Positions 16,637 through 25,383 of a stretch of 64,000 bases of DNA are shown in pieces. The notes under the pieces were generated by a model, which worked only from the letters and a program-made list of their open reading frames with translations, was not told the DNA's origin and did not search any database. The DNA comes from Hydrogeniiclostridium mannosilyticum (GTDB taxonomy: Bacteria; Bacillota; Clostridia; Oscillospirales; Acutalibacteraceae), in the NCBI RefSeq assembly GCF_003268275.1, contig NZ_QLYR01000001.1, positions 62,001 through 126,000 of the forward strand, given 5' to 3'. The translations under genes and the position numbers were made by a program. Position 1 is the first letter of the stretch; each line of letters starts with the position of its first letter.

Positions 16637-17803
16637 TTGAATCTGACCAGAAAATACTGGCTCCATCAGCTTTTACAAATCACGGAGCCCGTCCTGCGGC
16701 CGCTCTCAGAGGGCAAACTGCGGGAGCAGATGCCAATTGAAAGCCACCCCGGCATGAACGACCGTGCCGACTATACTTATTTAGAAGCCTTCGGCCGTTC
16801 ACTGGCCGGCCTTGCCCCCTGGCTGGCGGCACAGGCCCAGGACCCGGCAGAAGAAGCCGAGCGGCGGCGTATTTTAGCGCTGGCGGCCCGCGGCCTGGAA
16901 CGTGCGGTTCATCCCGACAGCCCGGATAAGATGAATTTTCTTGATGGCACGTGTCGAGGGAACCAGCCGATTGTCGATGCCGCTTTTCTGGCACTGGGGC
17001 TTCTGCGTGCTTGGGAGCCTCTGTGGACCGCTTGCGATACGGACACCCAAGCGAATCTCATCACCGCTATGAAAGCGACCCGGAGCGAGAAAGCGCCTTA
17101 TAACAATTGGCTGCTGTTCAGCGCCGTGATCGAAGCCTTCTTATATCGCGCGGAGGGAAACTGTGACACCATGCGTGCGGATTTTGCCATTAAAGAGTTT
17201 ACCCAGCACTGGTATCTGGGAGACGGCCAATATGGCGACGGCACGTTGTATGCTTTCAATTACTATAACAGCTATGTCATCCACCCCATGCTGATAGCTG
17301 TACTGGACACACTCTCCCCTCTTTATACGGACTGGCAGGCAGTTCAGGCGGCCACATTCCAGCGTGCGGCTCGTTATGCCCAGCAGCTGGAAAATTTGAT
17401 TGCACCGGACGGCAGCTTTCCTGCTATCGGCCGCTCCATCACCTACCGCATGGGCGCCTTTCACTTGCTGGCAGATATTGCTTTGCGTCATCTGCTGCCC
17501 CAAAGTATTTCCCCGGCAAGTGTACGCTGCGCAATGACAGCAGTTCTTCACCGCTGTATGGATGCGCCCGGTACCTTTGATAAAAATCATTTTTTAACCA
17601 TTGGCCTCTGCGGCCATCAACCCGGTTTGGGAAAGCCCTATATTTCAACTGGCAGTCTCTACCTGTGTACATCCGCCCTTTTACCGCTGGGCTTGCCTGA
17701 ATCCGACCCCTTTTGGTCTGGGGCAGATGAACCGTGGAGCGGCGTTAAAATCTGGAGCGGCGAGGATTATCCGGCTGACCATCTCCGTTTCCCGCATATC
17801 TAA
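16637..17803 (+). CDS. DUF2264 domain protein
   Basis: A 388-residue cytoplasmic protein resembling DUF2264 (PF10022). Characteristic blocks are the early HPGMNDRADYTYLEAFGRSL, KAPYNNWLLFSAVIEAFL, WYLGDGQYGDG and LIAPDGSFPAIGRSITYRMG. The family looks like an alpha/alpha-barrel carbohydrate-active fold; no reaction has been established as far as I know. TTG start with AAGGAGG spaced seven bases. It follows yitT closely. The mannoside operon 5 kb upstream suggests the strain handles complex glycans, but no direct link is visible. Confidence 0.8.
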   Translation: MNLTRKYWLHQLLQITEPVLRPLSEGKLREQMPIESHPGMNDRADYTYLEAFGRSLAGLAPWLAAQAQDPAEEAERRRILALAARGLERAVHPDSPDKMNFLDGTCRGNQPIVDAAFLALGLLRAWEPLWTACDTDTQANLITAMKATRSEKAPYNNWLLFSAVIEAFLYRAEGNCDTMRADFAIKEFTQHWYLGDGQYGDGTLYAFNYYNSYVIHPMLIAVLDTLSPLYTDWQAVQAATFQRAARYAQQLENLIAPDGSFPAIGRSITYRMGAFHLLADIALRHLLPQSISPASVRCAMTAVLHRCMDAPGTFDKNHFLTIGLCGHQPGLGKPYISTGSLYLCTSALLPLGLPESDPFWSGADEPWSGVKIWSGEDYPADHLRFPHI

Positions 17804-17889
17804 AACGATGAAATTGACGCGGACTTGCAACTAAACGCTCATCCCCCCATAAGATAGATACAATGGAATCTGTTTTATGGAGGGATTTT

Positions 17890-18612
17890 ATGTTGACGGC
17901 ACTTTTGACTTGCCTAACCGGCGCACTTTCCGGGCTGATTTTTTACGTCCTGCATGTCACAGGCGCGGGCTCTTTTCCTAAGCCGCTCTCCGCAGAGGAA
18001 GAACGTGAATGCCTGGAGCGCATGCGCCATGGCGACGACTCAGCCCGCGCCAAACTGGTCGAACATAACCTGCGCCTGGTCGCACATATCGCCAAAAAAT
18101 ATTACATTAATACCAACGAACAGGATGACCTGATTTCCATTGGAACCATTGGATTGATTAAAGCCGTCAGCACATTTGATTGTGAGAAAGGCATACGCCT
18201 TTCAAGCTATGCCGCAAGATGCATTGAAAATGAAGTACTGATGTTTTTCCGTGCCTCAAAAAAGAGCGCACAGGATGTTTCAATGAATGAACCGATTGAT
18301 ACGGATAAAGATGGAAACGCCCTCACTCTGATGGACGTCATGGCCACTGAAGACAATATCTGCGATAATTTAGACAGCAAAATTAAATCGGAGCAGCTGC
18401 GGCGCTTTGTTAAGGAAAGCCTCACCCCGCGGGAGCGAACCATCATTGCGCTCCGATACGGTCTGGAGGGTAGTCGTCCCCTCACACAACGGGAGGTCGC
18501 CCAGCTGATGGATATCTCCCGCTCCTATGTCAGTCGGATTGAGAAGAAGGCCCTGGAAAAATTAAAAAAGCGCTTTGATAAAGGTGAAAACAGTCCACAG
18601 AAAAAAATATAA
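17890..18612 (+). CDS. sigK: RNA polymerase sporulation sigma factor K (pro-sigma-K)
   Basis: Late mother-cell sigma factor of 240 residues. The first 25 residues form a hydrophobic segment followed by SFPKPLSAEEE, the pro-sequence that anchors pro-sigma-K until intramembrane cleavage. Region 2 is LRLVAHIAKKYYINTNEQDDLISIGTIGLIKAV, and region 4 contains LTPRERTIIALRYGLEG and the helix-turn-helix LTQREVAQLMDISRSYVSRIEKKAL. The ATG at 17890 follows GGAGGG; an upstream in-frame ATG at 17863 has no site. The gene is uninterrupted, so no skin-type element is needed. Its presence is the best single sign that the organism forms endospores. Confidence 0.93.
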   Translation: MLTALLTCLTGALSGLIFYVLHVTGAGSFPKPLSAEEERECLERMRHGDDSARAKLVEHNLRLVAHIAKKYYINTNEQDDLISIGTIGLIKAVSTFDCEKGIRLSSYAARCIENEVLMFFRASKKSAQDVSMNEPIDTDKDGNALTLMDVMATEDNICDNLDSKIKSEQLRRFVKESLTPRERTIIALRYGLEGSRPLTQREVAQLMDISRSYVSRIEKKALEKLKKRFDKGENSPQKKI

Positions 18613-18640
18613 ATGCACCGCAAAATAAACTTAAAACACA

Positions 18641-18669
18641 TTGACAGAATATTTTATTTTTAATATAAT
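18641..18669 (+). promoter_or_regulatory. Consensus SigA promoter
   Basis: TTGACA (18641-18646), a 17-base spacer and TATAAT (18664-18669): an exact match. It precedes the protease remnant and the three secreted paralogues and probably once drove the intact protease gene. Confidence 0.82.
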
Positions 18670-18843
18670 ATTTTTATAATTTATAATAATATTTTATAAA
18701 AGGTGCTAAACCATGATAAGAACTTCCTATATTTCTGCATACAGCAAAATCTTATGGGTTCCTTATAGGCCTTTTCTAAAAAGTCGAAGGTATCACCTAA
18801 AAATCGCAAGCTTATGCGCGTTATGTTAAAGGAAGAAAACTAA

Positions 18844-19137
18844 TTTGAGGAGGATATAAATGATCCCCCTATATACGCGTCCGGCCAAGCAACGGTCCTT
18901 GGTTACCCAACTCTTTTTACCGATCAAGTTAAGGTAGACATGAAACAGATACAAGGTGACAGCGGGGCTCCTGTTACCTATAACTTTCCTTCTACTCCTG
19001 TCCAACCCGGCGGCTTTCCCACTTCTAATTTAGTAGGTATTGCAACTATGGCTACGCCAGACTTCTCTGCTTGTTATGTCTCCAAGGCTGCCAATATTAA
19101 TTCCACTTTTGGCCTTTCAACCTATACCGTTATATAG
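18844..19137 (+). pseudogene. C-terminal remnant of a trypsin-fold serine protease
   Basis: An open frame of 97 codons after an in-frame TAA, without a start codon and binding site in the same frame. It reads ASGQATVLGYPTLFTDQVKV, MKQIQGDSGAPV and LVGIATMATPDFSACY. GDSGAP is the catalytic-serine motif of S1-type proteases, the preceding strand pattern fits, and SNLVGIAT resembles the strand after it. The His and Asp parts of the triad are missing. A strong AGGAGG at 18847-18853 leads only into another frame (24 codons). A promoter remains upstream. I read this as a truncated secreted protease; family identity rests on one motif. Confidence 0.6.
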
Positions 19138-19163
19138 ACCCATTCAAAGAGAGGCTGTCCACC

Positions 19164-19640
19164 ATGAAAAAAGCTGCATTGGCATTCCTCCTTCTCTGTC
19201 TGGCCGCATTTTCATCCAGCAGCAACGACTCCTACCCGGTTCCGGACCTCTACTCCTTTTCCCTGGAACTCACCGTGCCGAAAACCACCATTCGGGCCGG
19301 AGAAAAGGTCACCTTTACGGCTGCGCTGAAAAACCTGACGGGTAAGGAATATACGTTGATATCCCTTCAGCAAGTGGTGTGGTTACATATACTGCCGGAA
19401 GGCTGCGAATATATGCCTATAGTCGTTTCAACGGCATATCCAACCACAATTGAACCGGGCGGCTCCATTACGGAAACGCGCGATTTTCAGACTACCATCC
19501 CCGGTACATACATCCTTTCGTCATACACCAGCGAGTTCGGTGTAAAGGAAGGTAGCATATCCGTTCCTCCAGGCACCATCCCAATGTTCCGTTATAGCTG
19601 CGAAGGAATTCCCATTACTGTTGTAGCGGAGGATGAATAA
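19164..19640 (+). CDS. Secreted beta-sandwich-like protein, paralogue 1 (lipobox Cys lost)
   Basis: 158 residues, signal peptide MKKAALAFLLLCLAAFSSSS. The mature part carries SFSLELTVPKTTIRAGEKVTFTA and KNLTGKEYTL, repeated in the next two genes, so the three form a tandem family. The pattern (short lipoprotein, EKVTFTA.LKN.T...) resembles BsuPI-type proteinase-inhibitor or CARDB-like beta-sandwich domains, but I cannot confirm this. Unlike its two sisters it has Ser where the lipobox Cys should be, so it may be secreted free. It is placed 27 bases after the protease remnant. Confidence 0.65.
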   Translation: MKKAALAFLLLCLAAFSSSSNDSYPVPDLYSFSLELTVPKTTIRAGEKVTFTAALKNLTGKEYTLISLQQVVWLHILPEGCEYMPIVVSTAYPTTIEPGGSITETRDFQTTIPGTYILSSYTSEFGVKEGSISVPPGTIPMFRYSCEGIPITVVAEDE

Positions 19641-19655
19641 GGAAGGATGGGCGCA

Positions 19656-20120
19656 ATGAAAAAAGCCGCACTGGCATTCTTACTGTTATGTTGCATAATA
19701 TTTTCTGCTTGCCAAAAAGGTTCCTCACACGCCTCCTCCTTTTCATTGGAGGTAACCGCTCCAACAACAAAGATGGTCATCCGAGATATCAGGCCTACGC
19801 GTACTTACACCATCGAATTAAAAAATCTCACAGAGCAAGCATTTCCTGCAGAACACGGGGCCTCGACGCTGAGAATGTACATGTATCCTAAAGGGAGAAG
19901 GTCATCGCCGCTTGCTTTTGGGTCCTCTTACGCTTTCGGCGCCATTGAGCCCCACGAAACCATTACCCGAACGCTCTCTTTCTTTCCGAAAGAAGAAGGC
20001 GATTACATTCTTGAGGTGTGGTGTGAGCTTGCAATTGATGGAGAAATCGTTCGAATCGATGCGGAGAAGACCCTCGTTACCGTAGTACTTGAATTTCCGC
20101 GGAAAGGCTGGCTACCATGA
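19656..20120 (+). CDS. Lipoprotein paralogue 2
   Basis: 154 residues. Signal peptide MKKAALAFLLLCCIIFSAC with a lipobox FSAC, so it is probably lipid-anchored outside the membrane. The mature part (SFSLEVTAPTTKM ... IELKNLTEQAFPAEHG ... IEPHETITRTLSFFPKEEGD) follows the same plan as the neighbours. The ATG at 19656 is nine bases after GGAAGG; an ATG at 19647 touches the binding site and is rejected. Its last codons overlap the start of paralogue 3 (ATGA). Function unknown. Confidence 0.68.
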   Translation: MKKAALAFLLLCCIIFSACQKGSSHASSFSLEVTAPTTKMVIRDIRPTRTYTIELKNLTEQAFPAEHGASTLRMYMYPKGRRSSPLAFGSSYAFGAIEPHETITRTLSFFPKEEGDYILEVWCELAIDGEIVRIDAEKTLVTVVLEFPRKGWLP

Positions 20121-20554
20121 AAAAAGCCGCCGCAGTTTTACTTATGTGGTGCCTCATGCTGCTTTGCGCCTGCGGGAACCATTCATCTGCCGCCTCCTCC
20201 TTTTCCCTGGAGATCATTGACCCTCAGACCACAGGCACCGTGGGGGAAAGCATCACCTTCACCGCAGAACTGAACAACAACGCTGAGCAGGAATACCACC
20301 TTTCTCATGGAATCCCTCTCATCCTGCTCTACATATATCCGGCGGAGGCCACACCGGAGGAGCCTCTGTTGAGCACAAGTATTTCTACTGTCATTCAGCC
20401 TGGCGAAACCATCTCTAAATCAATCCATATCGAACTACTGGAGGAGGGAAATTATTTGCTGAAAGCCTCCTGCCGTTTTGAAGCCGGCGGCGAAAGCATT
20501 GAACTCGAAGCAGGACCTATTTCAATTGCCGTCTCCGCTCATAAACCCTCTTAA
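20117..20554 (+). CDS. Lipoprotein paralogue 3
   Basis: 145 residues, signal peptide with lipobox LLCAC. The mature part SFSLEIIDPQTTGTVGESIT, FTAELNNNAEQEYHLSHGIP and IQPGETISKSIHIELLEEGN is clearly homologous to the two upstream genes. Start ATG overlaps the previous stop by four bases, so the last two are translationally coupled. The trio probably arose by tandem duplication. A terminator follows. Confidence 0.68.
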   Translation: MKKAAAVLLMWCLMLLCACGNHSSAASSFSLEIIDPQTTGTVGESITFTAELNNNAEQEYHLSHGIPLILLYIYPAEATPEEPLLSTSISTVIQPGETISKSIHIELLEEGNYLLKASCRFEAGGESIELEAGPISIAVSAHKPS

Positions 20555-20565
20555 AAAGCAACGGA

Positions 20566-20609
20566 AAAGGGAGCATATGCTGGCCTGTGGGCCGTCATAT
20601 GTTCCCTTT
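20566..20609. terminator. Hairpin between convergent genes
   Basis: Arms of about 20 bases beginning AAAGGGA and CATATG, with few mismatches, lie between convergent paralogue 3 and the DUF4250 gene. The T-run is short, so strength is uncertain. Confidence 0.6.
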
Positions 20610-20621
20610 GCTCTCGTGCGC

Positions 20622-20798
20622 TCAGATAAAGCGGTTTTGTGCTGCATGATACTCAAAGCCAACTGCGGCCAGCTGCTTTGTCAGCTGCTGCCGGTCCAGC
20701 TCCAGCGACTCGCACAGCTCATCCAGCGTCGGATATTCGTCTCGAAGCTTCGTATTAATAAAGCTCAGCAAAATCATTGGGTCAGCAGGGATAGCCAT
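20622..20798 (-). CDS. DUF4250 family small protein
   Basis: A 58-residue protein. It begins MAIPADPMILLSFINTKLRD, then EYPTLDELCESLELD, and ends GFEYHAAQNRFI. This matches DUF4250, a small conserved Firmicutes family with a predicted helix-turn-helix-like fold (the pattern DPiiLLSFiN.kLRDey.sLdeLc is highly conserved). The ATG at 20798 is seven bases after AAAGGAG. Cytoplasmic; function unknown. Confidence 0.85.
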   Translation of the reverse strand: MAIPADPMILLSFINTKLRDEYPTLDELCESLELDRQQLTKQLAAVGFEYHAAQNRFI

Positions 20799-20849
20799 AG
20801 CAACACTCCTTTGTTACTATCATACCGGTTTCACACATAAAAATCAACC

Positions 20850-20901
20850 AAAAAGGGAACGTGGTGGTTTTGCCGGCCGGGAAACGCCGCATTCCCTTTT
20901 T
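20850..20901 (-). terminator. Terminator after the GH10-like gene
   Basis: AAAAAGGGAA pairs with TTCCCTTTTT and the stem continues with G-U pairs; flanking A and T runs allow use on both strands. It lies 26 bases beyond the GH10-like stop. Confidence 0.78.
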
Positions 20902-20926
20902 AACCCTCCATAGAGTACCGTCGCTC

Positions 20927-22213
20927 TTAATTCTCCCCTTCCAGGACCTTCATTACGTTCTGTACCTCCTCCTTCGTCTGCTCCGTGTCCAGATATTCCC
21001 AGGAGTAGAACATAAAGCCGTCATAGGAAAGCTCACGCCCGAGGTCTACCTGCTTTGCAATAATGTCATCCGACTGTTTCCAGGTACCCTCGTCGGCATC
21101 CGATCCGGCCTTATAAACCGCCAGGCCCAGGTACAGGTCCACCTTTGAAGCCGTGACCAAATCCCGCCAGGCCTCTGCTGTCTCGGCAAAGGGCAGCGCT
21201 GGGTTATCAAAATTCACATAGATCTGCGGGCAGATATAATCGACATAACCACGGACGCTGCACCACTTTTCCACATCCGCCCCAAGCTTTTGATTGTTTG
21301 AGAAATTCCCCTGCGGGGATATGCCAAACACCACGGTCTTATTTTCAGCCTTCACTGTTTGATAGACCAGCGACACCATCGCATTGATATTGGCCAGCCG
21401 CCAGTCGGATCGTGAAAGCTCAGTTCCACTCTTTTGCGCTTGGGCACAATAGGCCTCATAGGCCTGCTGGTCAAAGGCTTCGTCCTCTGTGGGGTAAAAA
21501 TAATCGTCAAACTGCACGCCGTCTATTTCGTAATTTCGTACAATCTCGCCCACACCGTCCGCCACCAGCTTGCACACCCCCGGATAGGCTGGGTTTAGAT
21601 ATTTTCCACCGCTTGTTTCCACAACCCAGTCCTGGCGCTCCTCATCCCTTTTACAGACATTGAAAATATTATCCTCACAGAGCTCTTCCGGTGTGCCGTT
21701 GACCTGAATCCTCAGCGGATTTACCCAAGCGTGGATCTCCATATCCGCCGCATGTGCCATTTCACACATAATTGCCAGCGGGTCATAGCCTGGGTCCTGC
21801 CCCTGAGTTCCCGTAAGAATATGGCTCCAGGGGAAAAGCTCGGATCGGTAAAGCGCATCGGAGAAAGGGCGCACATGTACAATCAGCGTATTCATCCTTT
21901 TTTCCTTCGACACATCGATAATCTGCTGAAATTTGGCGCGAAAGGCCGCTTCGCTTCTGTCCGTTTCTCCGCTCATGCTCAGGCTCATATACGGCACCCA
22001 TACGCCCCGCATCTCCTCCGTCCGCTCCTCAATATTAGGCGCGAAAACATCCGCTGCCTGATTTTCGCCCTGAGACTGCCGGCTTACAGCAACCGGCTCT
22101 TTTTCTTCCGGCTGCTGATTGGCAGGCTTTAATAAAAGTGTTAAAATAACCGTACAGGCTAAAATACAGGCGCACAGCATAATGCTGTGGCGGCGCAATA
22201 TCCGTATGACCAT
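20927..22213 (-). CDS. Membrane-anchored glycoside hydrolase family 10-like protein (GHL10, DUF187)
   Basis: A 428-residue protein with one N-terminal membrane segment (ILRRHSIMLCACILACTVIL) and an extracellular domain. MRGVWVPYMSL, MNTLIVHVRPFSDALYRSE, EIHAWVNPLRI and DGVQFDDYFYPT are the typical strand ends of the PF02638 (GHL10) barrel, thought to act on cell wall or surface polysaccharide. Start chosen at 22213 because GGAAGGG lies nine bases before that ATG; two upstream ATGs in the same frame are badly spaced. It is a single gene with its own terminator. Confidence 0.85.
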   Translation of the reverse strand: MVIRILRRHSIMLCACILACTVILTLLLKPANQQPEEKEPVAVSRQSQGENQAADVFAPNIEERTEEMRGVWVPYMSLSMSGETDRSEAAFRAKFQQIIDVSKEKRMNTLIVHVRPFSDALYRSELFPWSHILTGTQGQDPGYDPLAIMCEMAHAADMEIHAWVNPLRIQVNGTPEELCEDNIFNVCKRDEERQDWVVETSGGKYLNPAYPGVCKLVADGVGEIVRNYEIDGVQFDDYFYPTEDEAFDQQAYEAYCAQAQKSGTELSRSDWRLANINAMVSLVYQTVKAENKTVVFGISPQGNFSNNQKLGADVEKWCSVRGYVDYICPQIYVNFDNPALPFAETAEAWRDLVTASKVDLYLGLAVYKAGSDADEGTWKQSDDIIAKQVDLGRELSYDGFMFYSWEYLDTEQTKEEVQNVMKVLEGEN

Positions 22214-22298
22214 TTTCAGCATCCCTTCCATCTAAAATCCAGGTTATCGCCTCTATTTCTTCTCAATATCAAATATCTATTATGGAGCGCTTCAAAAC

Positions 22299-22598
22299 AT
22301 GAATACTTTGTCCATGAATTTTCTAAGCCTTCTACCCTGGTATTTTTTTATAATGAATCTGTTCGCCGCCGGCATCACCATTGCCGATAAACGCCGGGCT
22401 GTCCGTCACAAATACCGTGTGCCTGAACGCGTGCTGCTGCTTATCTCTCTGCTCGGCGGCAGTATAGCGATGTACGCCACTATGCGTATCATCCGCCACA
22501 AAACGCAGCACCCAAAATTCATGGTGGGAATCCCGCTTATTCTTGTTTTCCAACTATTTCTTTTGCTTTTCTTTCTTTTCGCCCGCCCTATTACATAG
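22299..22598 (+). CDS. DUF1294 membrane protein
   Basis: A 99-residue protein with three hydrophobic helices. The loop ADKRRAVRHKYRVPERVLLLIS followed by GGSIAMYATMRIIRHKTQHP and F.VGIPLIL is the DUF1294 signature. Inner membrane; function unknown. ATG at 22299 after GGAGC. Divergent from the GH10-like gene. Confidence 0.85.
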   Translation: MNTLSMNFLSLLPWYFFIMNLFAAGITIADKRRAVRHKYRVPERVLLLISLLGGSIAMYATMRIIRHKTQHPKFMVGIPLILVFQLFLLLFFLFARPIT

Positions 22599-22936
22599 GA
22601 GGCTCCGGCCCTGCTGCGGGTCTCTGAAAATTATACGGCGGAATCTCTGTTTTCCGCCACGGTTCCGCAGCAAGACAAGCTCCCATTCTGTTAATATTTT
22701 TCATGTAATCTACCCCCAGCTTATATTTTATGGTACACTAAAGTAAAGACTAGGGGTACAGCTTCATCTTCCCGCAGCTACGGCAGAAGCTTCCTTTCCA
22801 AACTGATATACTGGAAGATGATTCCCGTTCACAAGCCCGTTCTACCGCCTGTACAGTAAGGACGGGGCTCTTCTAATGGTCTTTTTTATTTATAAAGAGC
22901 CATTAATATTTTACGCGCTGAAAGGAGTCAATTACC
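22599..22936 (+). other. Leader region before the SPFH operon
   Basis: About 340 bases without a gene. A possible -10 (TACACT, 22734-22739) lacks a good -35. A GC-rich imperfect hairpin (AAGCCCGTTCT with AGGACGGGGCT, about 22838-22871) sits 65 bases before the SPFH start and may be a leader structure. No known riboswitch is recognised. Confidence 0.4.
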
Positions 22937-24247
22937 ATGGGACTAATCAAAGCGGCATTTGGAGCCACCGGCGGCACGTTAGCCGACCAATGGAAGGAAT
23001 TTTTCTATTGCGACGCGCTCGACAGCGATATTCTGGTTATCAAGGGCAGAAAGCGCACATCGGGCCGTTCTTCCAATACAAGGGGAAATGATAACATCAT
23101 CTCCAGCGGCAGCGGTATTGCTGTTGCTGACGGGCAGTGCATGATCATTGTTGAACAGGGGCGGATTGTGGAGGCCTGTGCCGAACCCGGCGAGTTTACC
23201 TTTGATGCCTCCACCGAACCCAGTTTATTTTCCGGCAATCTTGATTCTAATTTCGGCGACACCCTGCGGACAATCGCCGATCGGATAGCCTACGGCGGCG
23301 ACACTGGGAAAGACCAGCGGGTCTATTATTTCAACATTAAAGAGCTGGTCGGCAATAAATTTGGGACGCCAACGCCTGTTCCGTTCCGTGTGGTCGACCA
23401 GAATATCGGTTTGGATATCGACATCTCCGTGCGCTGTAACGGCATATACTCTTACCGGATCACTAATCCGTTGCTCTTTTACGCCAATGTCTGCGGCAAT
23501 GTGCGCGAGGCTTATACCCGTGCAGAAATTGACAGCCAGCTTAAAAGTGAATTTATGAGCGCGCTGCAGCCTGCTTTTGCAAAAATTTCCACTATGGGGA
23601 TTCGTTACAGCGCGATTCCCGGGCACACCCTCGAACTCTGCGATGCAATGAATGAGGTGCTGACTTCCAAATGGGCCCAGCTGCGCGGTCTTTCTATTGT
23701 ATCGGTCGCCATCAACTCCATCACTGCTTCCAAGGAAGACGAGGACATGATCAAGGAATTGCAGCGAAGTGCAGTCATGCGCAATCCATCAATGGCGGCG
23801 GCTCGTCTGGTTGAGGCGCAGTCCGAGGCAATGAAGGCTGCGGCTACCAATAAAAACGGCTCTATGGCCGGCTTTATGGGCTTTGGTATGGCTCAGCAGG
23901 CCGGTGGCGTCAATGCGCAGGATCTGTACCGGCTCGGTGTACAGCAGGCGCCGGAGCAACCGCAACAGCACGGACCGAAAAGCCGCTGGACTTGCTCCTG
24001 CGGCACGGAAAATGACGGACGTTTTTGCAGCGAGTGTGGAAAGCCCAAGCCTGAGGAACAAGGCTGGGTATGCTCCTGCGGCGCGGTCAACAAAGGCAAA
24101 TTCTGTTCCGAATGCGGAAAGCCACGCCCCGCTGGAGCGCTGCTCTACCGCTGTGATAAATGCGGTTGGGAACCCAAGGATCCGCAGCATCCGCCAAAAT
24201 TTTGCCCTGAATGCGGAGACCCCTTTGACGAAGGCGACCTCCATTGA
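22937..24247 (+). CDS. SPFH-domain protein with C-terminal zinc ribbons (virion core-like)
   Basis: A 436-residue protein. Residues 1 to about 290 match the SPFH/band-7-like family often labelled virion core protein (YdjI-type): ADQWKEFFYCDALDSDILVI, IEL-type strands, AYTRAEIDSQLKSEFMSAL and LRGLSIVSVAINSI. A Gly/Ala-rich linker follows, then three zinc-ribbon units: WTCSCGTENDGRFCSECGKP, WVCSCGAVNKGKFCSECGKP and a final CDKCGW...FCPECGDP. No membrane helix is obvious; SPFH proteins scaffold membranes from the cytoplasmic side. It heads a three-gene set with a zinc-ribbon membrane protein and a TPM-domain protein. Confidence 0.85.
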   Translation: MGLIKAAFGATGGTLADQWKEFFYCDALDSDILVIKGRKRTSGRSSNTRGNDNIISSGSGIAVADGQCMIIVEQGRIVEACAEPGEFTFDASTEPSLFSGNLDSNFGDTLRTIADRIAYGGDTGKDQRVYYFNIKELVGNKFGTPTPVPFRVVDQNIGLDIDISVRCNGIYSYRITNPLLFYANVCGNVREAYTRAEIDSQLKSEFMSALQPAFAKISTMGIRYSAIPGHTLELCDAMNEVLTSKWAQLRGLSIVSVAINSITASKEDEDMIKELQRSAVMRNPSMAAARLVEAQSEAMKAAATNKNGSMAGFMGFGMAQQAGGVNAQDLYRLGVQQAPEQPQQHGPKSRWTCSCGTENDGRFCSECGKPKPEEQGWVCSCGAVNKGKFCSECGKPRPAGALLYRCDKCGWEPKDPQHPPKFCPECGDPFDEGDLH

Positions 24248-24286
24248 ATCAATGAAACCCTGTAATTAAACCCAAAGGAGCGTTTT

Positions 24287-25372
24287 ATGGCAGAAATACT
24301 AGAGTATAAATGTCCCTGCTGCGGTGGCGCCATTATCTTTGACAGCGTCAGCCAACAAATGAAATGCCCGTTTTGTAACACCGGTTTTGATGTGGAAACG
24401 CTAAAGGCCTATGATGCCGAGCTCAGAGACGAACAGGAGCAGGCCACGCGTATGAATTGGTCCAACCAAGCCGGGCAGCCATGGAACTCCGAGGAAGCGG
24501 AAGGCGTCTCGGTTTACACCTGCGAATCCTGTGGCGGCGAAATCATCGCCGATGCCAATACCGCCGCGACACATTGCCCGTTTTGCGACAACCCCGTCAT
24601 TATGACTGGACGGCTCTCCGGCGCCCTTCGCCCGGACTATGTAATTCCCTTTAAATTGGATAAAGCCGCGGCTAAAAAGGCCTTTTTACAACATCTGAAG
24701 GGTAAGCGGCTCCTGCCGAAAATCTTTAAGGACCAGAACCATATCGATGAAATCAAGGGTATTTATGTGCCTTTCTGGCTTTTCGGCTGTAATGTTAATG
24801 CCAATATGCACTATCGTACCACCAAGCTCCGCAGCTGGAGCAACCGGGATTATGTCTACACGGAAACCAGCCACTTTTTAGCGAAGCGCGCCGGCACAAT
24901 CAGCTTTGACCGGGTTCCGGTGGACGGTTCCAGTAAAATGCCGGACGACCTGATGGAATCTATTGAGCCTTACAATTTTTCCGAGGCTGTAGATTTTCAA
25001 ACCGCTTATCTGTCCGGTTACTTTGCCGATAAATATGATGTGACGGAAACCGAAAGCGTTCAGCGTGCCAATGAGAGAATCAGGCGAAGCACCGAAGAGG
25101 CTTTCTCCGCTACCGTCCAAGGCTTTCACAGCGTATCCCCACAGGGAGGCAGCATTCAACTGGTGAGCGGGCAGACTAATTATGCACTGTATCCGGTGTG
25201 GATTCTAAATACCACGTGGAATAATCAGCGCTATATTTTTGCCATGAATGGACAGACAGGCAAATTTGTCGGTAATCTACCGGTTGACCGCAAAGCTTAC
25301 TGGCGTTGGTTTGTTATCCTGGCGGTTATCTTTGCCGCATTGTCCTACGGCCTTATCTGGCTATTTCTGTAG
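24287..25372 (+). CDS. Zinc-ribbon protein with C-terminal membrane anchor
   Basis: 361 residues. Two CxxC-type zinc ribbons at the N-terminus (CPCCGG...CPFCNTG near 10-30 and CESCGG...CPFCDNP near 84-105). A middle domain has IPFKLDKAAAKKAFLQHLKG and GIYVPFWLFGCNV, which recurs in proteins labelled TFIIB-type zinc ribbon or, wrongly, PriA helicase. A single hydrophobic helix closes the protein (WFVILAVIFAALSYGLIWLFL). No helicase motifs are present. AAAGGAG precedes the ATG. It lies 39 bases after the SPFH gene and 11 before the TPM gene. Confidence 0.82.
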   Translation: MAEILEYKCPCCGGAIIFDSVSQQMKCPFCNTGFDVETLKAYDAELRDEQEQATRMNWSNQAGQPWNSEEAEGVSVYTCESCGGEIIADANTAATHCPFCDNPVIMTGRLSGALRPDYVIPFKLDKAAAKKAFLQHLKGKRLLPKIFKDQNHIDEIKGIYVPFWLFGCNVNANMHYRTTKLRSWSNRDYVYTETSHFLAKRAGTISFDRVPVDGSSKMPDDLMESIEPYNFSEAVDFQTAYLSGYFADKYDVTETESVQRANERIRRSTEEAFSATVQGFHSVSPQGGSIQLVSGQTNYALYPVWILNTTWNNQRYIFAMNGQTGKFVGNLPVDRKAYWRWFVILAVIFAALSYGLIWLFL

Positions 25373-25383
25373 GAGGCGCCGTG

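Noticed and set aside
18713-18829. 38-codon frame with an AAGGTG site after the consensus promoter
   Set aside because: No similarity to anything I know and not in frame with the protease remnant; could be its decayed start, but not supportable as a gene.
20478-20840. 120-codon plus-strand frame after paralogue 3
   Set aside because: Mostly antisense of the DUF4250 gene, which has far better evidence.
24287-25372. PriA helicase annotation for the zinc-ribbon gene
   Set aside because: No Walker or helicase motifs; the name is inherited from its zinc ribbons.
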